Source: Streptomyces sp. Ag109_O5-10 (lineage in GTDB: Bacteria > Actinomycetota > Actinomycetes > Streptomycetales > Streptomycetaceae). Taken from it: 64,000 nucleotides of DNA. The notes under the pieces were generated by a model. It was not told where the DNA came from and made no database searches. It was given only the letters and a program-made list of their open reading frames with translations. Positions 27,229 through 36,706 of the stretch are shown one piece after another; the stretch's first letter is position 1, and the number at the start of each line of letters is the position of its first letter. The DNA is taken from positions 7,564,001-7,628,000 of the forward strand of contig NZ_FNTQ01000001.1 in NCBI RefSeq assembly GCF_900105755.1. Reading direction: 5' to 3'. The translations under genes and the position numbers were made by a program.

Positions 27229-28335
27229 ATGATCCGCAACAAGGCTGGGGTTCCCCGCAGCAGGCGGCCCCGGACGACCTCACGGCCCAGGCGCCGTGCC
27301 CTCGCGCTGGGGCTGCCCACGGTGTGGGGCGCCGTCGCCGTCGGCTACAAATTCGGGTGCCCGCTGGCCGAGCAGCACGCGCTCGGCGCGCGGATCGTCA
27401 CCAGCGCCGTGTTCTTCGCCGTCGGCACCGGTCTGATAGTCCATGTCCGCCGGACCCTGCTCAGGGAGCTGCGGCAGGCCCGCATGGTCGCCGGCGCCGC
27501 GCAGAGCGTGCTGCTGCGCCCGTTGCCGCCCCGGCTCGCCGGGCTGAACGTGGCGGCCGCCCAGCTCTCCGCCGACCGGGGCGCGAGCATCGGCGGCGAT
27601 CTCTACGAGGCCGTCGCCACCGAGCACGGCGTGCGGGTCGTGATGGGCGACGTACGCGGGCACGGACTGTCGGCGATCGGTACGGTCGCCGCCGTCCTCG
27701 GCAGCTTCCGCGAGGCCGCCCACGACGAACCCGAACTGGGCCGGGTACTCGGCCGCCTGGACCGCGCCCTCGCCCGGCACCTACGAGAACGAGCCAGGGC
27801 CGAACACCCGTCCAGCGGCCAGGATCCGGACAGCCCGGTCGCCGAGGAGTTCGTCACCCTCCTGCTGCTGGAGATCACGGGAGACGGCGGGCTTCGGGCG
27901 ATCAACTGCGGTCATCCCTGGCCGTACCTGCTGAGCGGTGCGCGCGTGGAGCCCCTGTCGGCGGCCGATCCGCTGCCGCCCCTCGGGCCCTTCCCGCTGC
28001 CGACGGACCTGACCGCAACCGACTGCGGCCAGTTGCTCGACGGCGAGTCGCTCGTCCTCTTCACGGACGGCGCGGAGGACGCGAGAAGCCCCAAGGGCCA
28101 CTTCTTCTCCCTGCCGGAAGCGCTCAGGGAAGCGGTACGGGACCGCCCGCTCTCCCCTCAGACCATCCTCCGAGCGGTCTTCACCGCCTTGCTCCACCAC
28201 ACCAGCGGCCGCCCCACCGACGACATCGCGCTCCTGGTGCTTCACCACGAACGCCGGCACCCACACCCCTTCCCGGGGGCGCGCGGAACCGCGCGAGCGA
28301 ACCCCACGCACCCGCAGCCGACGACGCACGGCTAG
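27229..28335 (+). CDS. membrane-linked PP2C phosphatase (SpoIIE/RsbU type)
   Basis: 368 aa. Basic N-terminus, two membrane helices at about 25-70 (LGLPTVWGAVAVGYKFG, IVTSAVFFAVGTGLIVHV), then a PP2C-SpoIIE domain with metal-binding Asp residues in SIGGDLYEAV and VMGDVRGHGLSAIG. Such enzymes dephosphorylate anti-anti-sigma factors. ATG 27229 with GGGGG upstream is chosen; ATG 27214 is possible. The C-terminal tail (PGARGTARANPTHP) is encoded by a copy of the dispersed repeat, and the TAG stop lies in the terminal repeat of the adjacent MITE, so the natural C-terminus may have been altered by insertion. Confidence 0.88.
   Translation: MIRNKAGVPRSRRPRTTSRPRRRALALGLPTVWGAVAVGYKFGCPLAEQHALGARIVTSAVFFAVGTGLIVHVRRTLLRELRQARMVAGAAQSVLLRPLPPRLAGLNVAAAQLSADRGASIGGDLYEAVATEHGVRVVMGDVRGHGLSAIGTVAAVLGSFREAAHDEPELGRVLGRLDRALARHLRERARAEHPSSGQDPDSPVAEEFVTLLLLEITGDGGLRAINCGHPWPYLLSGARVEPLSAADPLPPLGPFPLPTDLTATDCGQLLDGESLVLFTDGAEDARSPKGHFFSLPEALREAVRDRPLSPQTILRAVFTALLHHTSGRPTDDIALLVLHHERRHPHPFPGARGTARANPTHPQPTTHG
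28265..28310 (-). repeat. short dispersed repeat inside the phosphatase C-terminus
   Basis: GGGGGCGCGCGGAACCGCGC followed by AGCGAACCCCACGC resembles the short repeat form at 1766 and 33398. It is read as codons for the last 20 or so residues of the phosphatase, so the repeat has been captured into the coding frame. Confidence 0.55.
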
Positions 28336-28500
28336 TGCCGCGGCAGGCAACGTTTGCCCGTCAAGGAGCGGCGTCCGGTGCGTGCTCTCGGCGTGCCGGC
28401 CGGAAGTCCTCGTACTGGATGTACTTGGGCTTTCGGCTGGTGCGGCGAGAGTGCGTGCCGGGCGTCGTGACGGGGCGAACGTTGCCTGTTGCGGCACTAG
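28332..28500. mobile_element. 169-bp MITE-like palindromic element
   Basis: Ends in long imperfect inverted repeats: left CTAGTGCCGCGGCAGGCAAC, right its near complement ending TGTTGCGGCACTAG. The outermost 32-33 bases match at about nine of ten positions, and the inner arms also pair imperfectly, so one strand could fold into a single long hairpin. CTAG at both ends may be a target-site duplication, as made by IS5-group elements that prefer YTAR. No transposase is encoded, so movement would need one in trans. It supplies the stop codon of the upstream phosphatase gene. Confidence 0.72.
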
Positions 28501-28711
28501 CCCCTGAACCCCGGCCGAGCCGGCGGCCAGGCCACCGCACTGTACGAGGGGGAGCCGGCGGCCCGGCCGGCCTCTTGCGAGGCAGTTCAGTCAACCGGCC
28601 CGACACGTTCCGCGACAGTGCGCGCACGCTACGGATTCGCGCACTTGGTTCACACCCCGTGTGAACGCACCCGCACTACGCTGACGGCACCAGGCCACTC
28701 GGGGGGCATCC

Positions 28712-30061
28712 ATGCAGCCCAATTCTCTGCTCGACGCGATCCTGGACGAGGCGGGGATCTCGCACGCCGGTCTCGCCGCCCACGTCAACCAGGCGGGCCG
28801 GGCCCGTGGACTCTCGCTGCGCTACGAACACACCGCCGTCGCCCGGTGGCTGAAGGGCCAGCGGCCGCGCGGCCAGGTGCCCGACCTGATCTGCGAGGTG
28901 CTCGCGGCCCGGCTGCACCGGCCGGTCACCCTCGACGACATCGGCCTCGGCGTCCCCGGCGAGCCCAGCGTTCCGCACGCCACCTCGCTCTCCGGTTTCG
29001 TCGAACGGGCCACCGCCCTGTGGCGCTCCGACGAACAGCAGCGCCCGCACATACTCGGCGCCCCCGCCGTCACCGGCACGCCCGCCGTGATGCCGGTGTG
29101 GGAGTGGGAGAACCCCCCGGAGGACGTCGACGTCTCGCGGGGCGGGCGGCACCGGGTCACCCCGGCCGACCTGGAGATGCTGCGCGCCGCCCGGGCACAC
29201 TACGAGCAGATGTACCGCAAGGCCGGCGGCATGGCCACCCGCACCCGGATCGTCGGCTTCCTCAACGCCGAGGCGGCGCCGCTGCTGCGCGGCAGCTACA
29301 CGGATGCCACGGGCCGTCAACTGCACCGTGCCACCGGGGGACTGGTGGCGATCGCCGGCATCTGCGCCTACGACTCCGACGCCCACGGCCTCGCCCAGCG
29401 CTACTTCCACCAGGCGCTGCGCCTCTCCAAGGCCAGCGGCGACCGGGGACTCGGCGCGTACGTCATCGCGCTCCTGGTCAACCAGGCGCTGTTCATGCGG
29501 GAGTTCCGGCAGGCCGTCGCCTTCGCGGAGGCCGCGCTGCGCACCGCGGGCAAGCACATCACTCCCGCCCTCGCCTCCGACCTCTACGCGATGCAGGCGA
29601 AGGCGTACGCCCACCTCGGCGACGGCACGAGCGCGCTGTCCTGCATCCGGCGGGCCGAGTCGGCCGCCGAACGCATCCGGCGCGGCCACGAACCCGACGA
29701 GACCGGCTATGTCCAGCCCGGCCTGGTCAACGTACAGGTGGCCGAGGCGCTGCTCAGCCTCGGCGAGCTCGCCGCCGCCCGGGAGCATGCGGCGGCCGCC
29801 GTCGACAACCCCGCCCACGACCGGGGGCGGGTGCACCGGCTCGCCATGCTGAGCACCATCGAACTGCGCCAGGGAGACGCCGAGAACGCGGTGGCCACGG
29901 CCGTGCAGATGGCCGAGCAGGCCCGCGGGATGGAGTCGCAGCGCCTGCGCGACAGACTCCGCGCGGTACGCGAGCACCTGGTGCGCAGCGGCGGTGCCGG
30001 AACCGCCGAGGCCGCCGAGCTGATCGACGGTGCACTGCGCGTACCGCTCCAGGTGCGGTAG
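28712..30061 (+). CDS. TPR-containing regulator, NsdA-like
   Basis: 449 aa. N-terminus (about 1-75) resembles a helix-turn-helix-like domain (LDAILDEAGISHAGLAAHVN ... YEHTAVARWLKGQRPRGQ). Tetratricopeptide-like helices span about 150-440 (ALWRSDEQQ, AHYEQMYRKAGG, ALAQRYFHQALRLSKASGD type). Same architecture as NsdA, a negative regulator of sporulation and antibiotic production in Streptomyces, but which paralogue this is cannot be said. ATG 28712, with GGGGG upstream. The NUDIX gene follows 56 bases later on the same strand. Confidence 0.8.
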   Translation: MQPNSLLDAILDEAGISHAGLAAHVNQAGRARGLSLRYEHTAVARWLKGQRPRGQVPDLICEVLAARLHRPVTLDDIGLGVPGEPSVPHATSLSGFVERATALWRSDEQQRPHILGAPAVTGTPAVMPVWEWENPPEDVDVSRGGRHRVTPADLEMLRAARAHYEQMYRKAGGMATRTRIVGFLNAEAAPLLRGSYTDATGRQLHRATGGLVAIAGICAYDSDAHGLAQRYFHQALRLSKASGDRGLGAYVIALLVNQALFMREFRQAVAFAEAALRTAGKHITPALASDLYAMQAKAYAHLGDGTSALSCIRRAESAAERIRRGHEPDETGYVQPGLVNVQVAEALLSLGELAAAREHAAAAVDNPAHDRGRVHRLAMLSTIELRQGDAENAVATAVQMAEQARGMESQRLRDRLRAVREHLVRSGGAGTAEAAELIDGALRVPLQVR

Positions 30062-30117
30062 GCCTTCGAAGCCGCTGCTGCGATATTGCCACTTACTCGG
30101 CGGAAGGTGGCAGAACC

Positions 30118-30654
30118 GTGCAGTGGACGAAACAGAACGAACAAACTGTGTATGAAAACCGCTGGTTCAGCGTGAATCTCGCTGATGTCGAGCTGCCGGA
30201 CGGCCGGCACCTCGACCACTTCCTGATACGGCTGCGGCCCGTGGCCGTGGCGACGGTGGTCAACCGGGCGGACGAGGTCCTCCTCCTGTGGCGGCACCGT
30301 TTCATCACCGACAGCTGGGGCTGGGAACTCGCGGCGGGAGTCGTCGAGGACGGCGAGGACATCGCCGTGGCGGCCGCCAGGGAACTGGAGGAGGAGACCG
30401 GCTGGCGGCCGGGAACCCTGCGCCATCTGATGACCGTGGAGCCGTCCAACGGCCTCACCGACGCCCGGCACCACATCTACTGGTCCGAGGAGGGCGAGTA
30501 CGTGGGACACCCCGTGGACGACTTCGAGTCGGACCGCCGGGAGTGGGTCCCCCTCAAGCTCGTCCCGGACATGATCGCCCGCGGGGAGGTCCCGGCCGCC
30601 AACATGGCGGCCGCGTTACTCCTGCTGCACCACATGAGGCTCAGCGAAGACTAG
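30118..30654 (+). CDS. NUDIX hydrolase
   Basis: 178 aa. Complete Nudix box GVVEDGEDIAVAAARELEEE followed by TGW (G-x5-E-x7-REVxEE-x-G-U form with EEETG), cleaving nucleoside diphosphate-X compounds with Mg2+. The preceding AVATVVNRADEVLLLWRHRF and WELAAG look like the ADP-ribose/NADH pyrophosphatase type, so an ADP-sugar is a plausible substrate. GTG 30118 follows GGAAGGTGG. Possibly cotranscribed with the TPR regulator. Its stop overlaps the convergent small membrane-protein gene by four bases. Confidence 0.93.
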   Translation: MQWTKQNEQTVYENRWFSVNLADVELPDGRHLDHFLIRLRPVAVATVVNRADEVLLLWRHRFITDSWGWELAAGVVEDGEDIAVAAARELEEETGWRPGTLRHLMTVEPSNGLTDARHHIYWSEEGEYVGHPVDDFESDRREWVPLKLVPDMIARGEVPAANMAAALLLLHHMRLSED

Positions 30655-30908
30655 TGGGCCAGCGTCTGCCAGACGGTGACGACGAGGGCGCCCAGTGCGG
30701 TGAGCGCGGCGATCGAGGGCAGGGGCCAGCGGGCGTGTTCCAGCGAGGCGAGGCGGGTGTTCAGGTCGTCCAGTTCCTTGGCCGTCTCCCTCGTGCGGTG
30801 GCTCAGAAGGTTCAGCCCTCCCTCGACCTGTGCGTAGGCCACATCGAGGCGACGGCGTAACTCTGCGAGTTCTCCTTGGACCACGGGATGCTCTGGTTCG
30901 GTGGCCAC
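30651..30908 (-). CDS. small coiled-coil tail-anchored membrane protein
   Basis: 85 aa. A helical, probably coiled-coil stretch (LAELRRRLDVAYAQVEGGLN, AKELDDLNTRLASLEHARW) followed by one C-terminal membrane helix (IAALTALGALVVTVWQTL). GTG 30908 has an excellent AAAGGAG box eight bases upstream; the open frame further upstream is not needed. Function unknown; a tail-anchored adaptor is one possibility. Confidence 0.75.
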   Translation of the reverse strand: MATEPEHPVVQGELAELRRRLDVAYAQVEGGLNLLSHRTRETAKELDDLNTRLASLEHARWPLPSIAALTALGALVVTVWQTLAH

Positions 30909-31047
30909 GGGTCCGCTCCTTTGCGTAGTCGAATGGGTCGTTCCGTGTCCCTTGCATGCGCATGAAGAGTGAACTCGCCTGGTGAGCGCGTGGGGAGAGT
31001 GTGCGACGGGCATATGCGGGCCCGGGGCGCACACGGTGTGTGAAACA

Positions 31048-31083
31048 CACGGGCCCGGCACCGAGGACGGTGCCGGGCCCGTG
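31048..31083 (-). terminator. strong hairpin terminator
   Basis: A perfect 15-bp stem, CACGGGCCCGGCACC (31048-31062) with its complement (31069-31083), and a six-base loop. Located 33 bases beyond the stop of the 3-hydroxybutyryl-CoA dehydrogenase gene, so it terminates that transcript on the minus strand and shields the small gene 30651-30908. Confidence 0.85.
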
Positions 31084-31115
31084 GAACATCGCTGCCTGTG
31101 ACCAACCGGGGGTGA

Positions 31116-31976
31116 TCAGCCGTACGTGTAGAAGCCCGAGCCGGTCTTCCGGCCCAGCCGGCCGGCCTCGACCATGCGCTGGAGCAGCGGGGGAGCGGCG
31201 TACAGCGGCTCCTTGTACTCGGCGTACATGCTGTTCGCGATGGAGACGATGGTGTCCAGGCCGATCAGGTCGGACAGCTTCAGCGGGCCCATCGGGTGGG
31301 CGCAGCCCATCTCCATGCCGTTGTCGATGTCCTCGCGGCTCGCGATGCCGGACTCGAACATCCGGATGGACGAGAGCAGGTACGGCACCAGCAGCGCGTT
31401 GACCACGAAGCCGGAGCGGTCCTGGGCCCGGATCGCGTGCTTGCCGAGCACCTTCTCGGCGAACATCTGGGCGCGGCTGAGGGTGCCCTCGGACGTGGTG
31501 AGCGCAGGGATCAGCTCGACCAGCTGCTGCACCGGGGCCGGGTTGAAGAAGTGGATGCCGATCACGTGGTCGGGACGGGAGGTCGCGACCGCCAGCTTGA
31601 CCAGCGGGATCGAGGAGGTGTTGGACGCCAGGATCGCGTCCGGACGGGTCACCACCTGGTCGAGCACCTGGAAGATCTCCGTCTTCACCTGCTCGTTCTC
31701 GACCACGGCCTCGATCACCAGGTCACGGTCGGCGAACTCGCCGAGGTCCGTGGTGAAGCTCAGCCGGGCGAGCGTGGCGTCCCGCTCCTCCTCGCTGATC
31801 TTGCCGCGTTCAGCGGCCTTGGCCAGGGAGCTGTGCAGCCGGGTGCGGCCGATCTCCAGGGCCTCGCCGGTGGTCTCGGCGACCTTCACGTCCAGACCGG
31901 CGCGGGCGGCGACCTCGGCGATGCCCGCTCCCATCTGGCCGCAGCCCACGACTCCGACCTTCTCGATGTCGGTCAC
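31116..31976 (-). CDS. 3-hydroxybutyryl-CoA dehydrogenase
   Basis: 286 aa. N-terminal NAD-binding domain (KVGVVGCGQMGAGIAEVAAR), EAVVENEQVK, SNTSSIPLVKLA, the catalytic His segment GIHFFNPAPVQQLVELIPA, and the C-terminal dimerisation domain (DLIGLDTIVSIANSMYAEYK ... GRKTGSGFYTYG). Oxidises (S)-3-hydroxybutyryl-CoA in fatty-acid and butyrate metabolism, and supplies butyryl-CoA units in Streptomyces. GTG 31976 has GAAGGGG upstream. Monocistronic, ending at a strong hairpin. Confidence 0.95.
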   Translation of the reverse strand: MTDIEKVGVVGCGQMGAGIAEVAARAGLDVKVAETTGEALEIGRTRLHSSLAKAAERGKISEEERDATLARLSFTTDLGEFADRDLVIEAVVENEQVKTEIFQVLDQVVTRPDAILASNTSSIPLVKLAVATSRPDHVIGIHFFNPAPVQQLVELIPALTTSEGTLSRAQMFAEKVLGKHAIRAQDRSGFVVNALLVPYLLSSIRMFESGIASREDIDNGMEMGCAHPMGPLKLSDLIGLDTIVSIANSMYAEYKEPLYAAPPLLQRMVEAGRLGRKTGSGFYTYG

Positions 31977-32146
31977 ATCGTCCCCTTCGCTGATCTACGA
32001 GCGGCCGGCAGGACCTCCGGATCCGGCGCCTGCTCCGTTCGAGCACGTTACCCGTAAGTATCGATGATCGATCGTCCGGGTGCGGGCATCCTGGGCCGCG
32101 AAGCGATCCGTGAACACGCGGATCCGGAGAGTGAGAGGGTCCCACG

Positions 32147-33379
32147 ATGGCACGAGTGTCTCGCAGGGCGTTCGCGTCGGCGGCCCTGGCCGTGCTGGCC
32201 TCGGCCGCACCCGGCGTGGCCGCGCCGGCGGGACGGCCGCCCCGCCGGGCCGTCACCGAGATGCGCGGCATGTGGCTCGCGACCGTCTCCAACCGCGACT
32301 GGCCCTCCCGCACCGGACTGTCGGCGTCCGCCCAGCGCAAGGAGCTGACCACCCTCCTCGACAAGGCCGTCGACCACCGGCTCAACGCCGTGATGTTCCA
32401 GGTACGGCCCACCGCCGACGCGTTCTGGCCCTCGCCGTACGAGCCCTGGTCGCAGTACCTGACCGGCACCCAGGGCAAGGACCCCGGCTGGGACCCGCTG
32501 GGCACCGCGGTCAAGGAGGCCCACGCCCGGGGCCTGCAGCTGCACGCCTGGTTCAACCCGTACCGGATCGCCAACCACACCGACCCCGGCAAGCTGGTCG
32601 CCTCCCACCCGGCCCGCAAGCACCCGGACTGGGTCGTGCGGTACGGCGGCAGGCTCTACTACAACCCGGGCATCCCGGCCGTCCGCGCCTTCGTGGAGCA
32701 GGCGATCCTCGACGCGGTCGCCAAGTACCCGGTGGACGCGGTCCACTTCGACGACTACTTCTACCCGTACCCGGTAGCGGGCCAGACCTTCGACGACGAC
32801 GACGCGTACGACACCCACGGCGGCGACTTCTCGTCCCGGGCGGCCTGGCGGCGGGACAACATCGACAAGCTCGTCACCGAGACCGCCGCCGGGGTGAAGA
32901 AGCTGCGGCCCGGCACCCGGTTCGGGATCAGCCCGTTCGCCGTGTGGCGCAACGCCGCCACGGACTCCCGCGGCTCCGACACCAAGGCGGGCGTCGAGAC
33001 GTACGACGACCTGTACGCGGACACCCGGAAATGGGTGCAGAAGAACTGGATCGACTACATCGTTCCGCAGGTGTACTGGCAGATCGGCAACTCCGCCGCC
33101 GACTACGCCAAGGTCGTCGACTGGTGGGCGGGCGTGGCCAAGGGGTCCGGGACCCGGCTCCACATCGGCGAGGCGCTCTACCAGGCGGGCGCCGACGGTG
33201 CCGCAGCGGCCTGGCAGGACCCGGCCGAGCTGTCCCGGCACCTCACCCTGGCCGGCAGGTACCCGCAGGTCGGCGGCCACGTGTACTTCGCGGCCAAGGA
33301 GGTGGCCGCCGACAGGATCGGCGCGCTCGCCCGGGTGGTCGCCGACCACTACCAGCAGCCGGCGACCCCACCGAGCTGA
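32147..33379 (+). CDS. secreted GHL10-type (DUF187) glycoside hydrolase, Tat signal
   Basis: 410 aa. Twin-arginine signal SRRAFASAALAVLASAAPGV-AA at 5-26. The GHL10/DUF187 TIM barrel follows: EMRGMWLATVSNRDWPS, NAVMFQVRPTADAFWPS, LHAWFNPYRI, DAVHFDDYFYPYP (acidic catalytic-type residues), RFGISPFAVWRN and DYIVPQVYWQIG. Relatives act on cell-surface or extracellular glycans; substrate is not known. ATG 32147 follows GAGAGGG. Divergent from the dehydrogenase gene. Confidence 0.9.
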   Translation: MARVSRRAFASAALAVLASAAPGVAAPAGRPPRRAVTEMRGMWLATVSNRDWPSRTGLSASAQRKELTTLLDKAVDHRLNAVMFQVRPTADAFWPSPYEPWSQYLTGTQGKDPGWDPLGTAVKEAHARGLQLHAWFNPYRIANHTDPGKLVASHPARKHPDWVVRYGGRLYYNPGIPAVRAFVEQAILDAVAKYPVDAVHFDDYFYPYPVAGQTFDDDDAYDTHGGDFSSRAAWRRDNIDKLVTETAAGVKKLRPGTRFGISPFAVWRNAATDSRGSDTKAGVETYDDLYADTRKWVQKNWIDYIVPQVYWQIGNSAADYAKVVDWWAGVAKGSGTRLHIGEALYQAGADGAAAAWQDPAELSRHLTLAGRYPQVGGHVYFAAKEVAADRIGALARVVADHYQQPATPPS

Positions 33380-33397
33380 CACGTCCGTGACGGTCCC

Positions 33398-33442
33398 CCG
33401 TGCCCCGCGAGGGGCGCGGGGAACCGCGCGCCCAGCCCCACC
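33398..33442 (-). repeat. short form of dispersed GC-rich repeat
   Basis: GAGGGGCGCGGGGAACCGCG then CGCCCAGCCCCACC, reverse complement of the family core. It lies about 20 bases after the glycosidase stop, in a convergent gap, where it may aid termination. Confidence 0.7.
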
Positions 33443-33479
33443 GGCCCGCGGTGGATGAACGGCCTGACCGGCGGAGCGC

Positions 33480-33680
33480 CTAGTGCTGTTCGTGGATCTC
33501 CCGGTGCCTGACCTGGCAGTCGGGACCGGGGGACATGATGGCCTCGTGGCCGTCCTCGAAACGGACCCGGTAGGGCGGGTTGCCCTCGGGACCGAGTACC
33601 TGGACGACTTCCGAGACCTGGTCGTGCTGTCCGACCACCCTGCCGTGCTGGACAAGCTGGTCGCCCGCGGATGCACGCAT
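33480..33680 (-). CDS. DUF1918 small protein
   Basis: 66 aa: MRASAGDQLVQHGRVVGQHD, EVVQVLGPEGNPPYRVRFED, GHEAIMSPGPDCQV. Matches DUF1918, a small SH3-like beta-barrel common in actinobacteria, with no defined function. ATG 33680 has GAGGAGG at good spacing. It lies 13 bases after the EamA exporter stop on the same strand, so the two may be cotranscribed. Confidence 0.88.
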   Translation of the reverse strand: MRASAGDQLVQHGRVVGQHDQVSEVVQVLGPEGNPPYRVRFEDGHEAIMSPGPDCQVRHREIHEQH

Positions 33681-33693
33681 CTCCAGGGCCTCC

Positions 33694-34654
<961 letters not shown>

Positions 34655-34656
<2 letters not shown>

Positions 34657-36100
34657 GCATGAGCGTAGCAGTGTCGTGGAACTGGCGGAACAGCTGCGAC
34701 GGGACCTCGACCGCTACTCAACAGGTGGAAAGCTCCCCTCGAGTCGGGCCCTCGTCGAGCGGTTCCGGGTGTCCCCGGTGACCGTCTCCCGGGCGCTGGC
34801 CCAGCTGGTCGCGGAGGGGCTGGTCGTCACCCGGCCCGGCGCCGGCGCCTTCAAGGCCCCGCCGCGCGCCACGGCCGGGCCGGTGGGGGACACCTCCTGG
34901 CAGGAGGTGTCGCTCAGCGCCGACGGCGCCCTCGACGTGGTCCCGCGTACCGTCGACGCGTCCGGGGTCACCGTGTGCCTGGCCGCCCCGCCGCCCGGCG
35001 TGCTGGAGCTCAGCGGCGGCTACCTGCACGCCTCCCTGGAGCCCGAGCGGGCGATGGCGGCGGCCCTGGCGCGGGCCGGCCGCCGCCCCGGCGCCTGGGG
35101 CCGGCCCCCGCTCGAGGGCCTCCCCGAGCTGCGCGAGTGGTTCGCGCGCGACATCGGCGGCGCGGTCACCGCCGCCGAGGTGCTGATCGCGTCCGGCGGC
35201 CAGTCCGCCCTGGCCACCGCCCTGCGCGCACTCGCCCCGCCCGGTGCCCCGGTCCTGGTCGAGTCGCCCACCTACCCCGGCATGCTCGCCATCGCCCGCG
35301 CGGCCGGCCTCCGCCCGGTCCCGGTCCCGGTCGACCCCGAGGGCGTGAAGCCCGCCCTCCTCGCCGACGCCTTCAGGGCCACCGGCGCCCGGGTGTTCGT
35401 CTGCCAGCCCCTCTTCCAGAACCCGACCGGCGCCGTCCTCGCCCCGGACCGCCGTGCCGAGGTGCTGCGCATCGCCCGCGCGGCAGGCGCGTTCGTGATC
35501 GAGGACGACTACGTACGACGCCTGGTGCACGCCGACGCGGGCCCGCTGCCCCGCCCGCTGGCCGCCGACGACCCCGACGGAGTCGTCGTCCACGTCGGCT
35601 CGCTCACCAAGGCCACCTCGCCGAGCTTCCGGGTGGCCGCCCTGGCCGCCCGTGGGCCGGTGCTGGAACGGCTGCGGGCCATCCAGATCGTCGACACCTT
35701 CTTCGTCCCCCGCCCCCTCCAGGAGGCGGCCCTCGAACTCGTCGGCTCCCCGGCCTGGCCCCGCCACCTGCGCAACCTCGCCGCCGAGCTGAAGACCCGG
35801 CGCGACGCCCTCGCCGGCGCCCTCGCCCACCACGTCCCCGAACTCGCCCTCCCGTACATCCCCTCCGGCGGCTACCACCTCTGGCCGCGCCTGCCCGAGG
35901 GCACCGACGACACCACCCTGACCGCCGCCGCCCTCCGCGCCGGCGTCGCCATCACCCCGGGCCGCCCGTACTTCAGCGCCGAGGCCCCGGCCGCCCACGT
36001 CCGCCTGAGCTTCGCCGCGGTCGCGGGGACGGGGGAGATCCTGGAGGGGGTACGACGGCTGCGGGCGGCGTGTGACGAGGTGCTGCGTCCCAGACCCTGA
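34655..36100 (+). CDS. MocR/PdxR-type regulator (GntR fused to aminotransferase domain)
   Basis: 481 aa. GntR winged helix at about 1-75 (KLPSSRALVERFRVSPVTVS, RALAQLVAEGLVVTRPG), then a fold-type I aminotransferase domain binding PLP: SGGQSALATALRALAPPGAP, CQPLFQNPTGAVLAP, EDDYVRRL, and the Schiff-base lysine in HVGSLTKATSPSFRVAAL. Members sense PLP-amino acid adducts. Divergent from an EamA exporter with overlapping start codons, so it probably controls export of an amino acid or amine. ATG 34655 is assumed; a GTG at about 34675 is possible. Confidence 0.92.
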
Positions 36101-36143
36101 AATCCGGTCGACGGCGCTCCGCCCGACCGGCGAGGATCCCCGC

Positions 36144-36590
36144 ATGAGCGACGCACCCGGCCTCCCTGAGGGCTACGAGTTCTCCGCCGACACCGACCGT
36201 GTGGACGTCGAGCGCGTCCACCGCTGGCTGTCCACCGACGCCTACTGGGCGACCGGCCGCCCGCTGGACCGGCACGAGCGTGCGATGGCGGGCTCGCTCA
36301 ACTTCGGGGTCTACGACACCGTCACCGGGGAGCAGGTGGCGTACGCGCGCGTGGTGACCGACCAGGCGCTGTTCGCGTGGCTCTGCGACGTCTACGTCGA
36401 CCCCTCGGTGCGCGGCAAGGGCGTCGGCACTGCGATGGTCAGCGCGGTCCGTGAGCACCTGCGGCCCTCCGGCGTGCGGCGCGTGCTGCTGGCGACCCAT
36501 GACGCCCACGGGGTCTACGAGAAGCTCGGATTCGCCCCGCTCGAACACCCGGACCAGTGGATGGCGTTCTACTACACGTCGCCCGAGTGA
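36144..36590 (+). CDS. GNAT N-acetyltransferase
   Basis: 148 aa. GNAT fold: FGVYDTVTGEQVAYARVVTD, CDVYVDPSVRGKGVGTAMVS (acetyl-CoA pyrophosphate-binding R-G-x-G-x-G), VYEKLGFAPLEHPDQWM. Similar to small cytoplasmic acetyltransferases of unknown acceptor. ATG 36144 with GAGGAT upstream. Follows the MocR gene by 43 bases in the same direction, so cotranscription is possible but functional linkage is unproven. Confidence 0.9.
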   Translation: MSDAPGLPEGYEFSADTDRVDVERVHRWLSTDAYWATGRPLDRHERAMAGSLNFGVYDTVTGEQVAYARVVTDQALFAWLCDVYVDPSVRGKGVGTAMVSAVREHLRPSGVRRVLLATHDAHGVYEKLGFAPLEHPDQWMAFYYTSPE

Positions 36591-36671
36591 CATTCCGGCT
36601 GACTTGTCGGACTCCTCCTGACCCTTGGGTAACGTTTCCTCCACGTCCGCCAACTCACCGCCCGATCGCCC

Positions 36672-36701
36672 TTGACCTGCGCACATGTGCGTCACACCAT
36701 C
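36672..36701 (+). promoter_or_regulatory. palindrome at a possible promoter
   Basis: TTGACC (36672-36677) looks like a -35 box. The perfect 12-bp palindrome CGCACATGTGCG at 36680-36691 follows in the spacer position, six bases before the expected -10 area. It may be an operator. The -10 itself is weak. Confidence 0.35.
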
Positions 36702-36706
36702 GCCGC

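Noticed and set aside
28501..28711. Possible further element right of the MITE
   Set aside because: No second inverted repeat or coding sequence; only ordinary promoter-like DNA before the TPR regulator.
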